Shown one piece after another: positions 1-5,907 of a stretch of 6,930 nucleotides of DNA (position 1 is its first letter; every line of letters begins with the position of its first letter). The DNA is from Thiobacillus sp. Its GTDB lineage: Bacteria; Pseudomonadota; Gammaproteobacteria; Burkholderiales; Thiobacillaceae. A model generated the notes under the pieces. It did not search any database and was not told where the DNA came from. It saw nothing but the letters and a program-made list of their open reading frames with translations. The DNA lies in contig JANJUT010000098.1 of the NCBI GenBank assembly GCA_024710445.1, positions 1 to 6,930 of the forward strand, in the 5' to 3' direction. Both the position numbers and the translations under genes were made by a program.

Positions 1-255
1 CACGGCAAACGCGTGCCGCATCATGCGCAAATTGACGAAGCTGAAACGCAGGGTCAGGAAAACCGCACCGACAATCAGCCACGCCACCACGAAAGGCAGT
101 TCAGGCTCGCCCGGAAAGACGTCGAAGAAAATGACGCTGGCGAGATAACCATTGAGCGTACCGAAGAAATTGTTGATCATGCCCGGCTCGGCGGCCTGGG
201 CCATCTGCGGAAACAACAGGCCAGCAACTGCGGCCAGAAAGTATGGATGGATCAC
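1..255 (-). CDS. AGCS-family alanine/glycine:sodium symporter, N-terminal fragment
   Basis: Partial gene: 85 codons are in the window and the 3' part lies beyond position 1. The best start is GTG at 255-253, because AGAGGGA at 262-268 is a good ribosome binding site with 6 nt spacing and the protein then begins with a signal-like stretch (IHPYFLAAVAGLLFPQMAQA) followed by AEPGMINNF. A second hydrophobic segment follows (residues about 50-69, containing PFVVAWLIVGAVFLTL), then LRFSFVNLRMMRHAF. From memory, this order (leader, short amphipathic NGYLASVIFFD segment, first core helix, F-x-N-x-R motif) is the N-terminus of the longer proteobacterial form of sodium:alanine/glycine symporters (AlsT/DagA/AGCS). 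These inner-membrane proteins import alanine or glycine with Na+. Substrate cannot be told from this fragment. A terminator separates it from the cytochrome gene upstream, so it probably has its own promoter. Confidence 0.78.
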   Translation of the reverse strand, partial: MIHPYFLAAVAGLLFPQMAQAAEPGMINNFFGTLNGYLASVIFFDVFPGEPELPFVVAWLIVGAVFLTLRFSFVNLRMMRHAFAV

Positions 256-261
256 TGCCGT

Positions 262-268
262 TCCCTCT
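262..268 (-). promoter_or_regulatory. Ribosome binding site of the AGCS symporter gene
   Basis: On the minus strand the sequence is AGAGGGA, 6 nt before the GTG at 255. It is what decides for this GTG as the start, since no ATG is available upstream of the leader-like segment. Confidence 0.6.
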
Positions 269-272
269 TTGG

Positions 273-303
273 AGTTTGTTATTGCCCGCCACGATAACAA
301 ACT
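273..303 (-). repeat. 10-bp perfect inverted repeat upstream of the symporter RBS
   Basis: AGTTTGTTAT (273-282) and ATAACAAACT (294-303) are perfect inverted copies separated by 11 nt. The element ends 4 nt before the ribosome binding site of the AGCS gene. The arms are AT-rich and centred about 21 bp apart, which would suit a dimeric repressor on one DNA face. In the transcript the same sequence could form a hairpin next to the ribosome binding site. No known operator was recognised. It is not a plausible terminator because no T-run follows it. Confidence 0.5.
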
Positions 304-331
304 TAAGGGGAAACCGGCCAGCCACAAAAAC

Positions 332-357
332 AAAGGCCGGCGCATGCGCCGGCCTTT
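332..357 (-). terminator. Rho-independent terminator of the cytochrome c gene
   Basis: A perfect 26-nt palindrome (AAAGGCCGGCGC mirrored around its centre at 344/345) lies 17 nt after the cytochrome stop codon. On the minus strand it continues as TTTGTTTTTGTGG, a U-rich tail. On the plus strand TTTTT also follows, so it could work in both directions, but only a minus-strand gene ends here. Confidence 0.85.
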
Positions 358-374
358 TTCGTGTGCTCTCAGAC

Positions 375-704
375 TTATTTCAGGCCCAGCACCCAGGCCA
401 CGATCTTGTGGGCATCGGCATCGCTGACCTGCGGATTCGGCGGCATGGGAATTTCTGCGCCCAGCTCCTTGGTCCACACACCCTTGCCGCCCGCCTTCAC
501 CTTGGCGACCAGCTTGTTTTCAGCGGTCTTGTCGCCGGCATATCGCTTGGCCACATCCTTGAAAGCCGGGCCGACAATCTTCTTGTCCACGCTATGGCAG
601 GACAGGCAGGCATTTTTCTGTGCCAGTGCCTGATCGGCGGAAGCCATGCCGGACAGCATCAACAGGGCAGCAGACGCTGCGGTCATCATTACTGTTTTCA
701 TCAT
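375..704 (-). CDS. Periplasmic class I cytochrome c (c-551/c-552 type)
   Basis: Small soluble electron carrier of 109 residues. The ATG at 704 was chosen because GGAG lies 8 nt upstream and the protein then starts MMKTVMMTAASAALLM; a longer frame beginning at 737 would put a polar stretch before the signal peptide. Residues 1-23 form a Sec signal peptide ending in ASA, leaving a mature protein of about 86 residues that starts DQALAQ. The heme site is CLSCH at 33-37 (Cys33 and Cys36 thioether ligands, His37 axial), followed by the family pattern VGPAFKDVAKRYAG at 44-57. The second axial ligand is Met87 in IPMPPN, and the C-terminal helix is AHKIVAWVLGL. Size and motifs match cytochrome c-551 of Pseudomonas and c-552 of Nitrosomonas, which carry electrons from the bc1 complex to terminal oxidases, denitrification enzymes or peroxidases. 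The partner here is unknown, since no oxidase or reductase gene is adjacent. It appears to be a single-gene unit with its own terminator. Confidence 0.93.
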   Translation of the reverse strand: MMKTVMMTAASAALLMLSGMASADQALAQKNACLSCHSVDKKIVGPAFKDVAKRYAGDKTAENKLVAKVKAGGKGVWTKELGAEIPMPPNPQVSDADAHKIVAWVLGLK

Positions 705-758
705 TTTCAGTTCTCCATCGGGGGGGCGGTTTGGCACGTTTGCACTTTCGCGCTGTCA

Positions 759-786
759 ATATTAAGGATTATCGGCTCCCGCGCAA
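759..786 (-). promoter_or_regulatory. Possible sigma-70 promoter of the cytochrome c gene
   Basis: Read on the minus strand, TTGCGC (786-781) and TAATAT (764-759) are spaced by 16 nt and would start transcription near 752, giving a leader of about 48 nt. A TTGACA hexamer at 759-754 lies just downstream but has no good -10 partner. The rest of the 705-897 intergenic stretch shows no further gene or clear regulatory palindrome. This is weak evidence, from hexamer matching only. Confidence 0.3.
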
Positions 787-897
787 TAAGCCTGATTGGT
801 TATTTGCTACCAAACCACGTAAAGCATTGTTATTCCCGCTCAATCAGCGCCCTGCCTTCAGCAATCAGCACCCACCCCAATAGCGGGCAGCGACCAT

Positions 898-2916
898 TCA
901 AATGACCAGAGCCGAAAGCCCGGTAATCGGTGGCAGGCATGCTGACCCGTGACAGATCCATGCTGTGGGGCGATCGGATTCGGGCTTCGCCAGGCTCTCC
1001 GGACAATCCGTGCCATTGGGCAATGCCAGCAACATATCGCGCACACCGAGTTTGGGCGCCAGTGTGGCCGACCATTCACGCAATGCCGCTGGCGGACCAC
1101 GCAGCACGATCACGCGCGGAGGGACCAGACTTTCATCCAGCACGGCCAGCAAGGTCGGGCAGGCAATGGGCTGCTGGATCAATTGCGCTTGAAACACGCG
1201 CAGGCAGCGCATGCTGGCCTCAAGATAACGCGACTCGCCCAGCAGATAACCCAGACGCTGCAGGGCGAATGCGGCGATGCCGTTGCCCGACGGCGTGGCA
1301 TTGTCGTAACCCGGCTTGGGACGTGTGATCAATGCTTCATGATCATGACTGGTAAAGAAAAACCCGCCCTGCCCGGTGTCTTCGAACTGGCTCAACAAAG
1401 TATCGGCCAGCTCGCGCGCCCACGCCATGTCGGCCTCGCGGTAGCCAGCCTGCATGCTTTCCAGCAAGGCGTCGAGCAAAAAGGCGTAGTCATCGAGGTA
1501 GGCATTCAGCCGCGCTTCGCCCTGCTTGTAGCTGGCGAGCAGGCGCCCATCGCGCCACAGGTTTTGGTGCAGAAAATCGATCGCAGCCTGTGCGGCATCG
1601 ATCCAGTCAGGCCGACCCATCACGCGCCCGGCATGGACCAGCCCGGCAATCATCAAGGCATTCCAGCTAGTAAGCTGCTTGTCGTCGCGGCCCGGCTTGA
1701 CGCGGGTTTCCCGCCTGGCAAACAGTTTTTTGCGGGAACGTTCCAGCAAAGTTGCCGCTACCTCCCCGGACAATTCAAGCTTGCTGGCAGCGTCGTCCAG
1801 CGAACACGCCAGAATGGGATTCCAGCGACTGTTTTCGAAATTCGCGGGCAGATTGAATCCGTACACCGTTGCGGCCACCGCATATTCCTCGCCACTCAGC
1901 AATTCGCGGACTTCGTCTGGCGTCCATACATAGAATTTGCCTTCGTGGCCTTCGCTATCGGCATCCAGCGCGGAATAAAATCCACCGCCCGGTGCGCACA
2001 TCTCGCGCAGCAGCCAGCCGACCAGATCCTCGGCAGTTTCCCTGAACAGGGCATCGCCGCTCAGCGCCCAGGCGTCGGCGTAGAGATGCAGCAGCGGACC
2101 ATTGTCGTAGAGCATTTTTTCAAAGTGCGGAATCGCCCACTGCGCGTCGACCGAGTAGCGGCAAAAACCGCCGCCCAGCTGGTCACGCACCCCGCCGGAC
2201 GCCATCTTGCGCAAGGTGAACAATGCCATGTCACGCGCCTGTTCATGGTTGCTGCGTTGCGCCTCACGCAGCAGGAACAACAGTTCGCCTGGGCGCGGAA
2301 ACTTGGGCGCACGCGAGAAGCCGCCCCACACCGGATCGAACGCCTGGGCAAAATCGTCCACGGCCTTGCTAAACAACGCTTCGCCCGCTTCCATCTGATC
2401 GCCCTGAACGGGTTGCTGCTGTGCGAGGGCGGCGCGCACGGCTTCGTTTTGCGCCAGCACGTCACCGCGTCGTTCGCTCCAGGCACGCGCGATGTTCTCC
2501 ATCAGATCGGGAAATGCCGGCAGTTGGTACCGGGGTGTCCTGGGAAAATACGTTCCGGCAAAAAACGGCATCTGGTCCGGCGTCAGAAACATCGTCAGCG
2601 GCCAGCCGCCGCCGCGCCGGGTCAGCAATTGATGTGCCGACTGGTAAATCTGATCGAGGTCGGGACGCTCTTCGCGGTCGACCTTGATGTTGACGAACAG
2701 GCGATTCATCACCGCAGCCACTTCGGCATCCTCGAAGCAGTCGTGCGCCATCACATGGCACCAGTGACAGGCGGAATAGCCGATCGACAGCAGGATGGGC
2801 TTGTCCTCGCGGTGCGCCTTTTCCAGCGCTTCTTGCCCCCACGGATACCAGTCGACCGGATTGTCGGCGTGCTGCAACAGGTAAGGACTGGATTCGGTGG
2901 CAAGACGGTTGGGCAT
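898..2916 (-). CDS. DUF255/YyaL-type thioredoxin-domain protein (SSP411 family)
   Basis: A 672-residue cytoplasmic protein. The start is ATG at 2916 ([20 protein letters not shown]), which is the usual N-terminus of this family; a TTG at 2925 would add three residues and lies inside the palindrome upstream. Neither start has a visible ribosome binding site, so translation may be leaderless or weak. Residues 1 to about 165 form a DsbH/thioredoxin-like domain with [16 protein letters not shown], whose CHWC pair is Cys50/Cys53. The rest resembles the six-hairpin (alpha/alpha) toroid of glycosidases and N-acylglucosamine 2-epimerases, with family blocks such as [34 protein letters not shown] and [11 protein letters not shown]. 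It ends in a small C-terminal piece with CHGSACLPP. The length is typical of the family. The biochemical role of the family is not established; YyaL in bacteria and spermatogenesis-associated protein 20 in animals are relatives. The intergenic operator suggests redox or Fe-S-linked expression. Confidence 0.93.
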   Translation of the reverse strand: MPNRLATESSPYLLQHADNPVDWYPWGQEALEKAHREDKPILLSIGYSACHWCHVMAHDCFEDAEVAAVMNRLFVNIKVDREERPDLDQIYQSAHQLLTRRGGGWPLTMFLTPDQMPFFAGTYFPRTPRYQLPAFPDLMENIARAWSERRGDVLAQNEAVRAALAQQQPVQGDQMEAGEALFSKAVDDFAQAFDPVWGGFSRAPKFPRPGELLFLLREAQRSNHEQARDMALFTLRKMASGGVRDQLGGGFCRYSVDAQWAIPHFEKMLYDNGPLLHLYADAWALSGDALFRETAEDLVGWLLREMCAPGGGFYSALDADSEGHEGKFYVWTPDEVRELLSGEEYAVAATVYGFNLPANFENSRWNPILACSLDDAASKLELSGEVAATLLERSRKKLFARRETRVKPGRDDKQLTSWNALMIAGLVHAGRVMGRPDWIDAAQAAIDFLHQNLWRDGRLLASYKQGEARLNAYLDDYAFLLDALLESMQAGYREADMAWARELADTLLSQFEDTGQGGFFFTSHDHEALITRPKPGYDNATPSGNGIAAFALQRLGYLLGESRYLEASMRCLRVFQAQLIQQPIACPTLLAVLDESLVPPRVIVLRGPPAALREWSATLAPKLGVRDMLLALPNGTDCPESLAKPESDRPTAWICHGSACLPPITGLSALVI

Positions 2917-2921
2917 GGTGG

Positions 2922-2952
2922 ACAATAGTTGATTAAATCAGTCAACTATTGT
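2922..2952. promoter_or_regulatory. IscR type 1-like operator in divergent promoter region
   Basis: Two 11-bp perfect arms, ACAATAGTTGA (2922-2932) and TCAACTATTGT (2942-2952), flank 9 nt. Within it, 2925-2949 read on the minus strand runs ATAGTTGACT, GATTT, then AATCAACTAT. Compared with the type 1 IscR consensus as I recall it (left half ATASYYGACT, centre RWWWY, right half AGTCRRSTAT), 24 of 25 positions agree; the one mismatch is A for G in AGTC. The plus strand also scores 24 of 25. IscR is the Rrf2-family [2Fe-2S] regulator of Fe-S assembly. The site ends 8 nt before the DUF255 ATG (2916) and lies 41 nt before the ankyrin ATG (2991). The overlapping -10-like hexamers TATTGT (plus, 2947-2952) and TACAAT (minus, 2953-2948) are possible promoters but lack good -35 boxes. 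Confidence 0.62.
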
Positions 2953-2976
2953 ACGCTTGTTGCCGTCCGTAACCTG

Positions 2977-2982
2977 CAGGAG
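2977..2982 (+). promoter_or_regulatory. Ribosome binding site of the ankyrin-repeat gene
   Basis: CAGGAG sits 8 nt before the ATG at 2991 and fixes this as the start. It contrasts with the divergent DUF255 gene, which has no recognisable ribosome binding site. Confidence 0.7.
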
Positions 2983-2990
2983 TCACCATC

Positions 2991-3566
2991 ATGTCCCAGG
3001 AATTATTCGCCGCCGCCCAGTCGGGTGACGCCGAGAAAATCAAGCAACTGCTCGACGCCGGCAGCAGTCATGCCGCCACCGATGAAGCAGGCGAAACCCC
3101 ATTGATGCACGCCGCCCGCGAAGGCCATCTTGATGCCGTCAAGGTACTGATCGCCGCTGGCGCCGACGTCCATGCCAAATCACCGCAAGGCTGGACCGCA
3201 CTCGCCAAGGCATCCTATAACGGCGAAACCGAACGCGGTTACGTCGAAGTCACCGAAGTCCTGCATGAAGCGGGCGCCTCGCTCAACGATGCCATTTTCT
3301 TCGGCATCACCCCGCTGATGCTGGCGGCCGGTGGCGGCGATGCCTCGGTGGTGGAATGGCTGATCAACAACGGCGCCGACGTGCTCGCGACCAACGAGGG
3401 CGGCCGCACTGCGCGCATGATGGCGGACGACAAGTTCTATGTGGATGTGATCAACCTGCTGCACGAGGCCGAGCAGCAACTGGGCGCGACCGTCGATGGA
3501 TCGTGCTCGTCAACCCGCGTGACCCAACCGCAGGTGGTCAACCTGATGAAGCTGGCCACGCACTAG
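2991..3566 (+). CDS. Ankyrin-repeat protein
   Basis: A 191-residue soluble protein made almost wholly of ankyrin repeats. Visible units begin at about residues 1 (LFAAAQSGDAEKIKQLLDAG), 34 (GETPLMHAAREGHLDAVKVL), 67 (GWTALAKASYNG, with a five-residue insertion GETERGYVE), 105 (GITPLMLAAGGGDASVVEWL) and 138 (GRTARMMADDKFYVDVINLL). TPLMHAA and TPLMLAA are textbook repeat signatures. No signal peptide or membrane helix is seen, so it should be cytoplasmic. The tail after residue 165 (TVDGSCSSTRVTQPQVVNLM) is not an ankyrin unit and was not recognised. Ankyrin repeats bind proteins; the partner is unknown. Some small bacterial ankyrin proteins, such as Pseudomonas AnkB next to catalase, act in oxidative stress defence. 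The IscR-type site upstream and the thioredoxin-like neighbour fit a redox role, but this is inference. Confidence 0.9.
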   Translation: MSQELFAAAQSGDAEKIKQLLDAGSSHAATDEAGETPLMHAAREGHLDAVKVLIAAGADVHAKSPQGWTALAKASYNGETERGYVEVTEVLHEAGASLNDAIFFGITPLMLAAGGGDASVVEWLINNGADVLATNEGGRTARMMADDKFYVDVINLLHEAEQQLGATVDGSCSSTRVTQPQVVNLMKLATH

Positions 3567-3573
3567 ACACTAG

Positions 3574-3587
3574 CCCCCTGCAGGGGG
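3574..3587. repeat. GC palindrome after the ankyrin gene stop
   Basis: CCCCCTGCAGGGGG is a perfect 14-nt palindrome starting 7 nt after the ankyrin stop codon. As RNA it could form only a tight hairpin, and the nearest T-run (TTT, 3598-3600) is 10 nt downstream, so it is at best a weak terminator. Confidence 0.4.
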
Positions 3588-3604
3588 TCAGCCCGACTTT
3601 CCCA

Positions 3605-3720
3605 CCGTTCGGGCAGGGCTTGTCGAAGCCTGTCCTGAGCTTGCCGAGCGGCCCGGGCCCACGCAGACAAGCCCTTCGACAAGGACTCCCGAGTTGCATC
3701 GAATGGCTCAGGGCAAACGG
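3605..3720. repeat. REP-like intergenic repeat cluster (CTTGTCGAAG inverted copies)
   Basis: Between two convergent genes lie CTTGTCGAAG (3619-3628) and its exact inverted copy CTTCGACAAG (3674-3683), bounded by CCGTTCGGGC (3605-3614) and GGCTCAGGGCAAACGG (3705-3720). The latter reads CCGTTTGCCCTGAGCC on the other strand. A degenerate internal copy, CCTGAGCTTGCCGAGCGG, lies at 3634-3651. From memory, words of this kind (GTTCGCCCTGAGCTTGTCGAAG) are a dispersed palindromic repeat common between genes of betaproteobacteria and some other proteobacteria. Here the copies are imperfect and look like two or three half-units. No transposase is present. Confidence 0.6.
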
Positions 3721-3737
3721 TTGCCTGCAGAGTGGAA

Positions 3738-4343
3738 TCAGCGGTGTAGCCAGTCGATCAGGTCCCGCCACTGCTCAATGTCGCGCTCGGCGACATGGTG
3801 CGGCAAATCAAACAGGCTCTTGCCTTCAAACGCCGCGTTGACGTAATGCTGGGTGTTGCGCAGATGCGCCAGCACCGGTAGTTTCTGCTGCGCCATGAAC
3901 TGCTCCAGCGTCACGCCCGCACGGGTACGCGCATCGACGCGCATGCCGACCACACTGACGAAGCCCTGGCCCTTGCGCGCCGCTTTTTCGGCATGCAGCG
4001 CCGCCAGAAATTCCTGGCTGGCACGAATGTCGAACAGCGAGGGGGCAATCGGCACCACCACCTTGTGCGCCAGTTTCAGCGCGCGCTCAAGGTTCTTGCC
4101 ATGCAGCCCGGCGGGTGAATCGATCACCAGCCAGTCGCCACCGCCCTTTTGCCCATCCCGCAGCAAATCAATCTTCGGCAGGCTTGAGCCACGTATCGCC
4201 AGCCACTGGCTGGCGGATTTCTGCCGGTCCAGATCGAGCATCGCCACGCGCTGCCCCTGCGAGGCCAGATAGCCAGCCAGATTGATCGACAGCGTCGTCT
4301 TGCCGCTGCCGCCCTTGGGGTTCGCCACCAGAATCACGCGCAT
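3738..4343 (-). CDS. Orphan single-domain ParA/MinD-like ATPase
   Basis: A 201-residue cytoplasmic P-loop ATPase. The start is ATG at 4343, because GAGGA lies 6 nt upstream and the protein then begins MRVILVANPKGGSGKTT; the frame stays open to 4367 but would add eight residues before the core strand. The deviant Walker A motif is at 9-17, with signature Lys10 and Lys15. The A' region is LDLDRQKSASQW (36-47), with Asp37 and Asp39, and Walker B is DWLVIDSPAG (70-79). ParA/MinD ATPases dimerise on ATP and place plasmids, chromosomes or protein clusters using DNA or membrane as matrix. The protein is short, with little sequence between A' and Walker B, and no helix-turn-helix domain or membrane-targeting helix stands out. 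No parB gene or obvious centromere repeats lie next to it, so its cargo is unknown. It lies downstream of the mutarotase on the same strand, behind a hairpin-rich element, and may be expressed separately. Confidence 0.9.
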   Translation of the reverse strand: MRVILVANPKGGSGKTTLSINLAGYLASQGQRVAMLDLDRQKSASQWLAIRGSSLPKIDLLRDGQKGGGDWLVIDSPAGLHGKNLERALKLAHKVVVPIAPSLFDIRASQEFLAALHAEKAARKGQGFVSVVGMRVDARTRAGVTLEQFMAQQKLPVLAHLRNTQHYVNAAFEGKSLFDLPHHVAERDIEQWRDLIDWLHR

Positions 4344-4366
4344 GCTTGTTCCTCGGTTAAATAACA

Positions 4367-4492
4367 TTTATCCGCGAAGGTCGCGAAGAGGCGCGAAGAA
4401 AAACCTCAAAAGTTTCATTGAGGTTTCTGTTCCTGGCGAATTTCTTCGTGTTCCTTCGCGTCCTTTATGCCCTTCGGGTATTCGCGGATAAA
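4367..4492. repeat. 126-bp inverted-repeat element with GCGAAG words
   Basis: Perfect 12-bp outer arms TTTATCCGCGAA (4367-4378) and TTCGCGGATAAA (4481-4492) enclose loosely complementary GCGAAG-rich arms (GCGAAG at 4374, 4383 and 4393 on plus; inverted CTTCG and CTTCGCG words at 4444-4460) and a central hairpin (4401-4426). The element fills almost all the space between the mutarotase stop (4498) and the ParA start (4343). Repeats of this style, with stacked TTCGCG words, are found between genes in many bacteria. Its small size and lack of an open gene fit a non-autonomous or relic element. Family membership was not checked. Confidence 0.6.
4401..4426 (-). terminator. Hairpin with T-run downstream of the mutarotase, possible terminator
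   Basis: AAACCTCAA (4401-4409) and TTGAGGTTT (4418-4426) form a perfect 9-bp stem with an 8-nt loop at the core of the inverted-repeat element. On the minus strand the stem is followed by TTCTTC after a run of five T, so it may stop transcription from the ilvD-mutarotase unit before ParA. The stem is only one-third GC, so strength is doubtful. Confidence 0.45.
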
Positions 4493-4497
4493 AAAAC

Positions 4498-5892
4498 CTA
4501 CAGCGCTTCCGCGCTATACGTCACAGACAGGGTATGCGTTTCGCCCGGCGCCACGGTGACGAGGTTATCCATCGCGTTGGCCGACTCCACGCACACCATT
4601 TCGCGCCAGCCGGTGCCCGACTTGCCTTTGCCCATGTCGCCCATCTGCTCGGCCTTCCCGGTCCACGGCGTCCACACGATGGTGGACAGCGATCCGGTCT
4701 TGGCGATGCGGATGCGGCGCTTGAGGCCGGCGTCCTCGATCACGCACGCGGCCGGGGTATTGACGTAGACGCGGTCGACTTCGCTCTTCAACACAATCGC
4801 ACCGCTCTGCTTTTTCCTGGCAAAGTTGTCAACCTTGTCGTGATAGGTCACACCTTCCAGCCCGGTGATTTTCACGCTGCCGACATCGCTGATCTGCAGA
4901 TAGGTATGCAGCGCTTCGCCGATCTGCATCGGCTGCTCGCCCAGGTTGGTGGTGGCCAGCTGCAGCTCCAGCCTGTCGCCGACGATGACGGTGAGCGTCA
5001 ACCGGGTGGCGTGTGGCCATTGCTTGCGGGTCTGCTCGGTGTCGGCCAGTTGCAGCGTAAGTTCGGTCTTGTTGTCGTTGCGCTTGCGGCTGCCGGTCAC
5101 GATCCACGGCACGGTGCGGGCAAAGCCGTGCGCAGGGAACGAGGCTTCGCTCGCGTGCGCGCCAAACCACGGCCAGCACACCGGCGCGCCGCCACGGATC
5201 GATTTGCCAGGGGCGAACCTGGCCGCATCCGACACCCACACCACCGGCTCCTGCTGCGACTTGGGACGGAAACTCACCACGTGCGCGCCCTGCAGGCAGA
5301 TCGTCGCGCGACCGCCGTGGTTGTCGATGTCAGCATAGGTCAGGCCGCCGGCACCTTCGCGGAAGCTCAGCTGGCCGGGAATGGCGAAATGCGCCAGCGG
5401 GTCGGCGTGAATCTGCGCCTCGCTCGGATGCTCGACCAGGCTGACGTCGCGCACCGCACCAAAGGCGGCCGAGGTGGCCATCGCGGCATAGGCGCGCAAT
5501 GCGGCCGACACCGCCCGCACCCGGTTGACCGGCTTCCAGGCATGGGCACCCTTCGCATCCATGACGGCGCGACGGCGCTCGATTTCAGCGTCGGATAGCG
5601 CCACATTGATGCTGCGATTGGGAATGTCAATCTCGATGGTGTCGCCCTCTTCGACCAGTCCGATATTGCCGCCTTCGGCCGCTTCGGGCGAGGCATGGCC
5701 GATGGAAAGTCCCGAGGTGCCGCCCGAGAAGCGGCCGTCGGTGATCAGCGCACAGGCCTTGCCCAGGCCCTTCGATTTCAGGTACGAGGTCGGGTAGAGC
5801 ATTTCCTGCATGCCGGGGCCGCCGCGCGGGCCTTCGTAGCGGATCACCACCACGTCGCCGGCGACGATCCTGTCGCCGAGAATGGCTTCCAC
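4498..5892 (-). CDS. IlvD C-terminal part fused to D-hexose-6-phosphate mutarotase
   Basis: An open frame of 464 codons from GTG 5892, with two unrelated parts. Residues 1 to about 150 are the C-terminal domain of dihydroxy-acid dehydratase: [20 protein letters not shown], then [15 protein letters not shown] (52-66; its first Ser is thought to be the catalytic base), ending [19 protein letters not shown] as in normal IlvD. Residues about 165-464 are a whole YeaD-type mutarotase (E. coli YeaD is about 294 residues), interconverting alpha and beta anomers of hexose 6-phosphates. Its marks are [10 protein letters not shown] (201-210), [13 protein letters not shown] (232-244), PAHGFAR (253-259), LHTYLQISD with likely catalytic His329, and VCVESAN with likely catalytic Glu436. 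No stop separates the parts, and between the Val of GAVRD and the mutarotase core (up to GAHVV) there is no in-frame ATG, GTG or TTG. The mutarotase therefore seems bound to the ilvD frame. AGGA 7 nt before the GTG could allow restart after the TAA at 5908. Confidence 0.85.
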   Translation of the reverse strand: MEAILGDRIVAGDVVVIRYEGPRGGPGMQEMLYPTSYLKSKGLGKACALITDGRFSGGTSGLSIGHASPEAAEGGNIGLVEEGDTIEIDIPNRSINVALSDAEIERRRAVMDAKGAHAWKPVNRVRAVSAALRAYAAMATSAAFGAVRDVSLVEHPSEAQIHADPLAHFAIPGQLSFREGAGGLTYADIDNHGGRATICLQGAHVVSFRPKSQQEPVVWVSDAARFAPGKSIRGGAPVCWPWFGAHASEASFPAHGFARTVPWIVTGSRKRNDNKTELTLQLADTEQTRKQWPHATRLTLTVIVGDRLELQLATTNLGEQPMQIGEALHTYLQISDVGSVKITGLEGVTYHDKVDNFARKKQSGAIVLKSEVDRVYVNTPAACVIEDAGLKRRIRIAKTGSLSTIVWTPWTGKAEQMGDMGKGKSGTGWREMVCVESANAMDNLVTVAPGETHTLSVTYSAEAL

Positions 5893-5907
5893 CGCCGCGT
5901 CCTGCGA

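Noticed and set aside
838..880. Repeated GCTGATTG words downstream of the DUF255 gene as a terminator or iteron
   Set aside because: Only two copies on the minus strand, no stable stem and no T-run. Nothing supports a function.
243..905. 220-codon plus-strand open frame across the cytochrome c gene and its flanks
   Set aside because: It runs antisense through the cytochrome gene and its terminator, with low-complexity shadow composition and no ribosome binding site noted.
830..1075. 81-codon minus-strand frame overlapping the 3' end of the DUF255 gene, as a possible lost C-terminus
   Set aside because: The main gene already ends with the usual family tail (CHGSACLPP plus a few residues), and the extra frame shows no conserved motif. 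No frameshift is needed.
949..2928. 659-codon open frame on the plus strand opposite the DUF255 gene
   Set aside because: It covers almost exactly the antisense of a well-recognised protein. Its translation has no recognisable domain, and long antisense frames are expected opposite GC-rich codons.
4282..4491. 69-codon plus-strand open frame over the inverted-repeat element
   Set aside because: It is made of the repeat itself (Arg/Lys-rich translation of GCGAAG words) and antisense ParA, so it is not a credible gene.
4534..5598. 354-codon plus-strand open frame opposite the ilvD-mutarotase gene
   Set aside because: A His-, Arg- and Gly-rich shadow of the minus-strand coding sequence with no known motifs. 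The sense frame matches two known families throughout.
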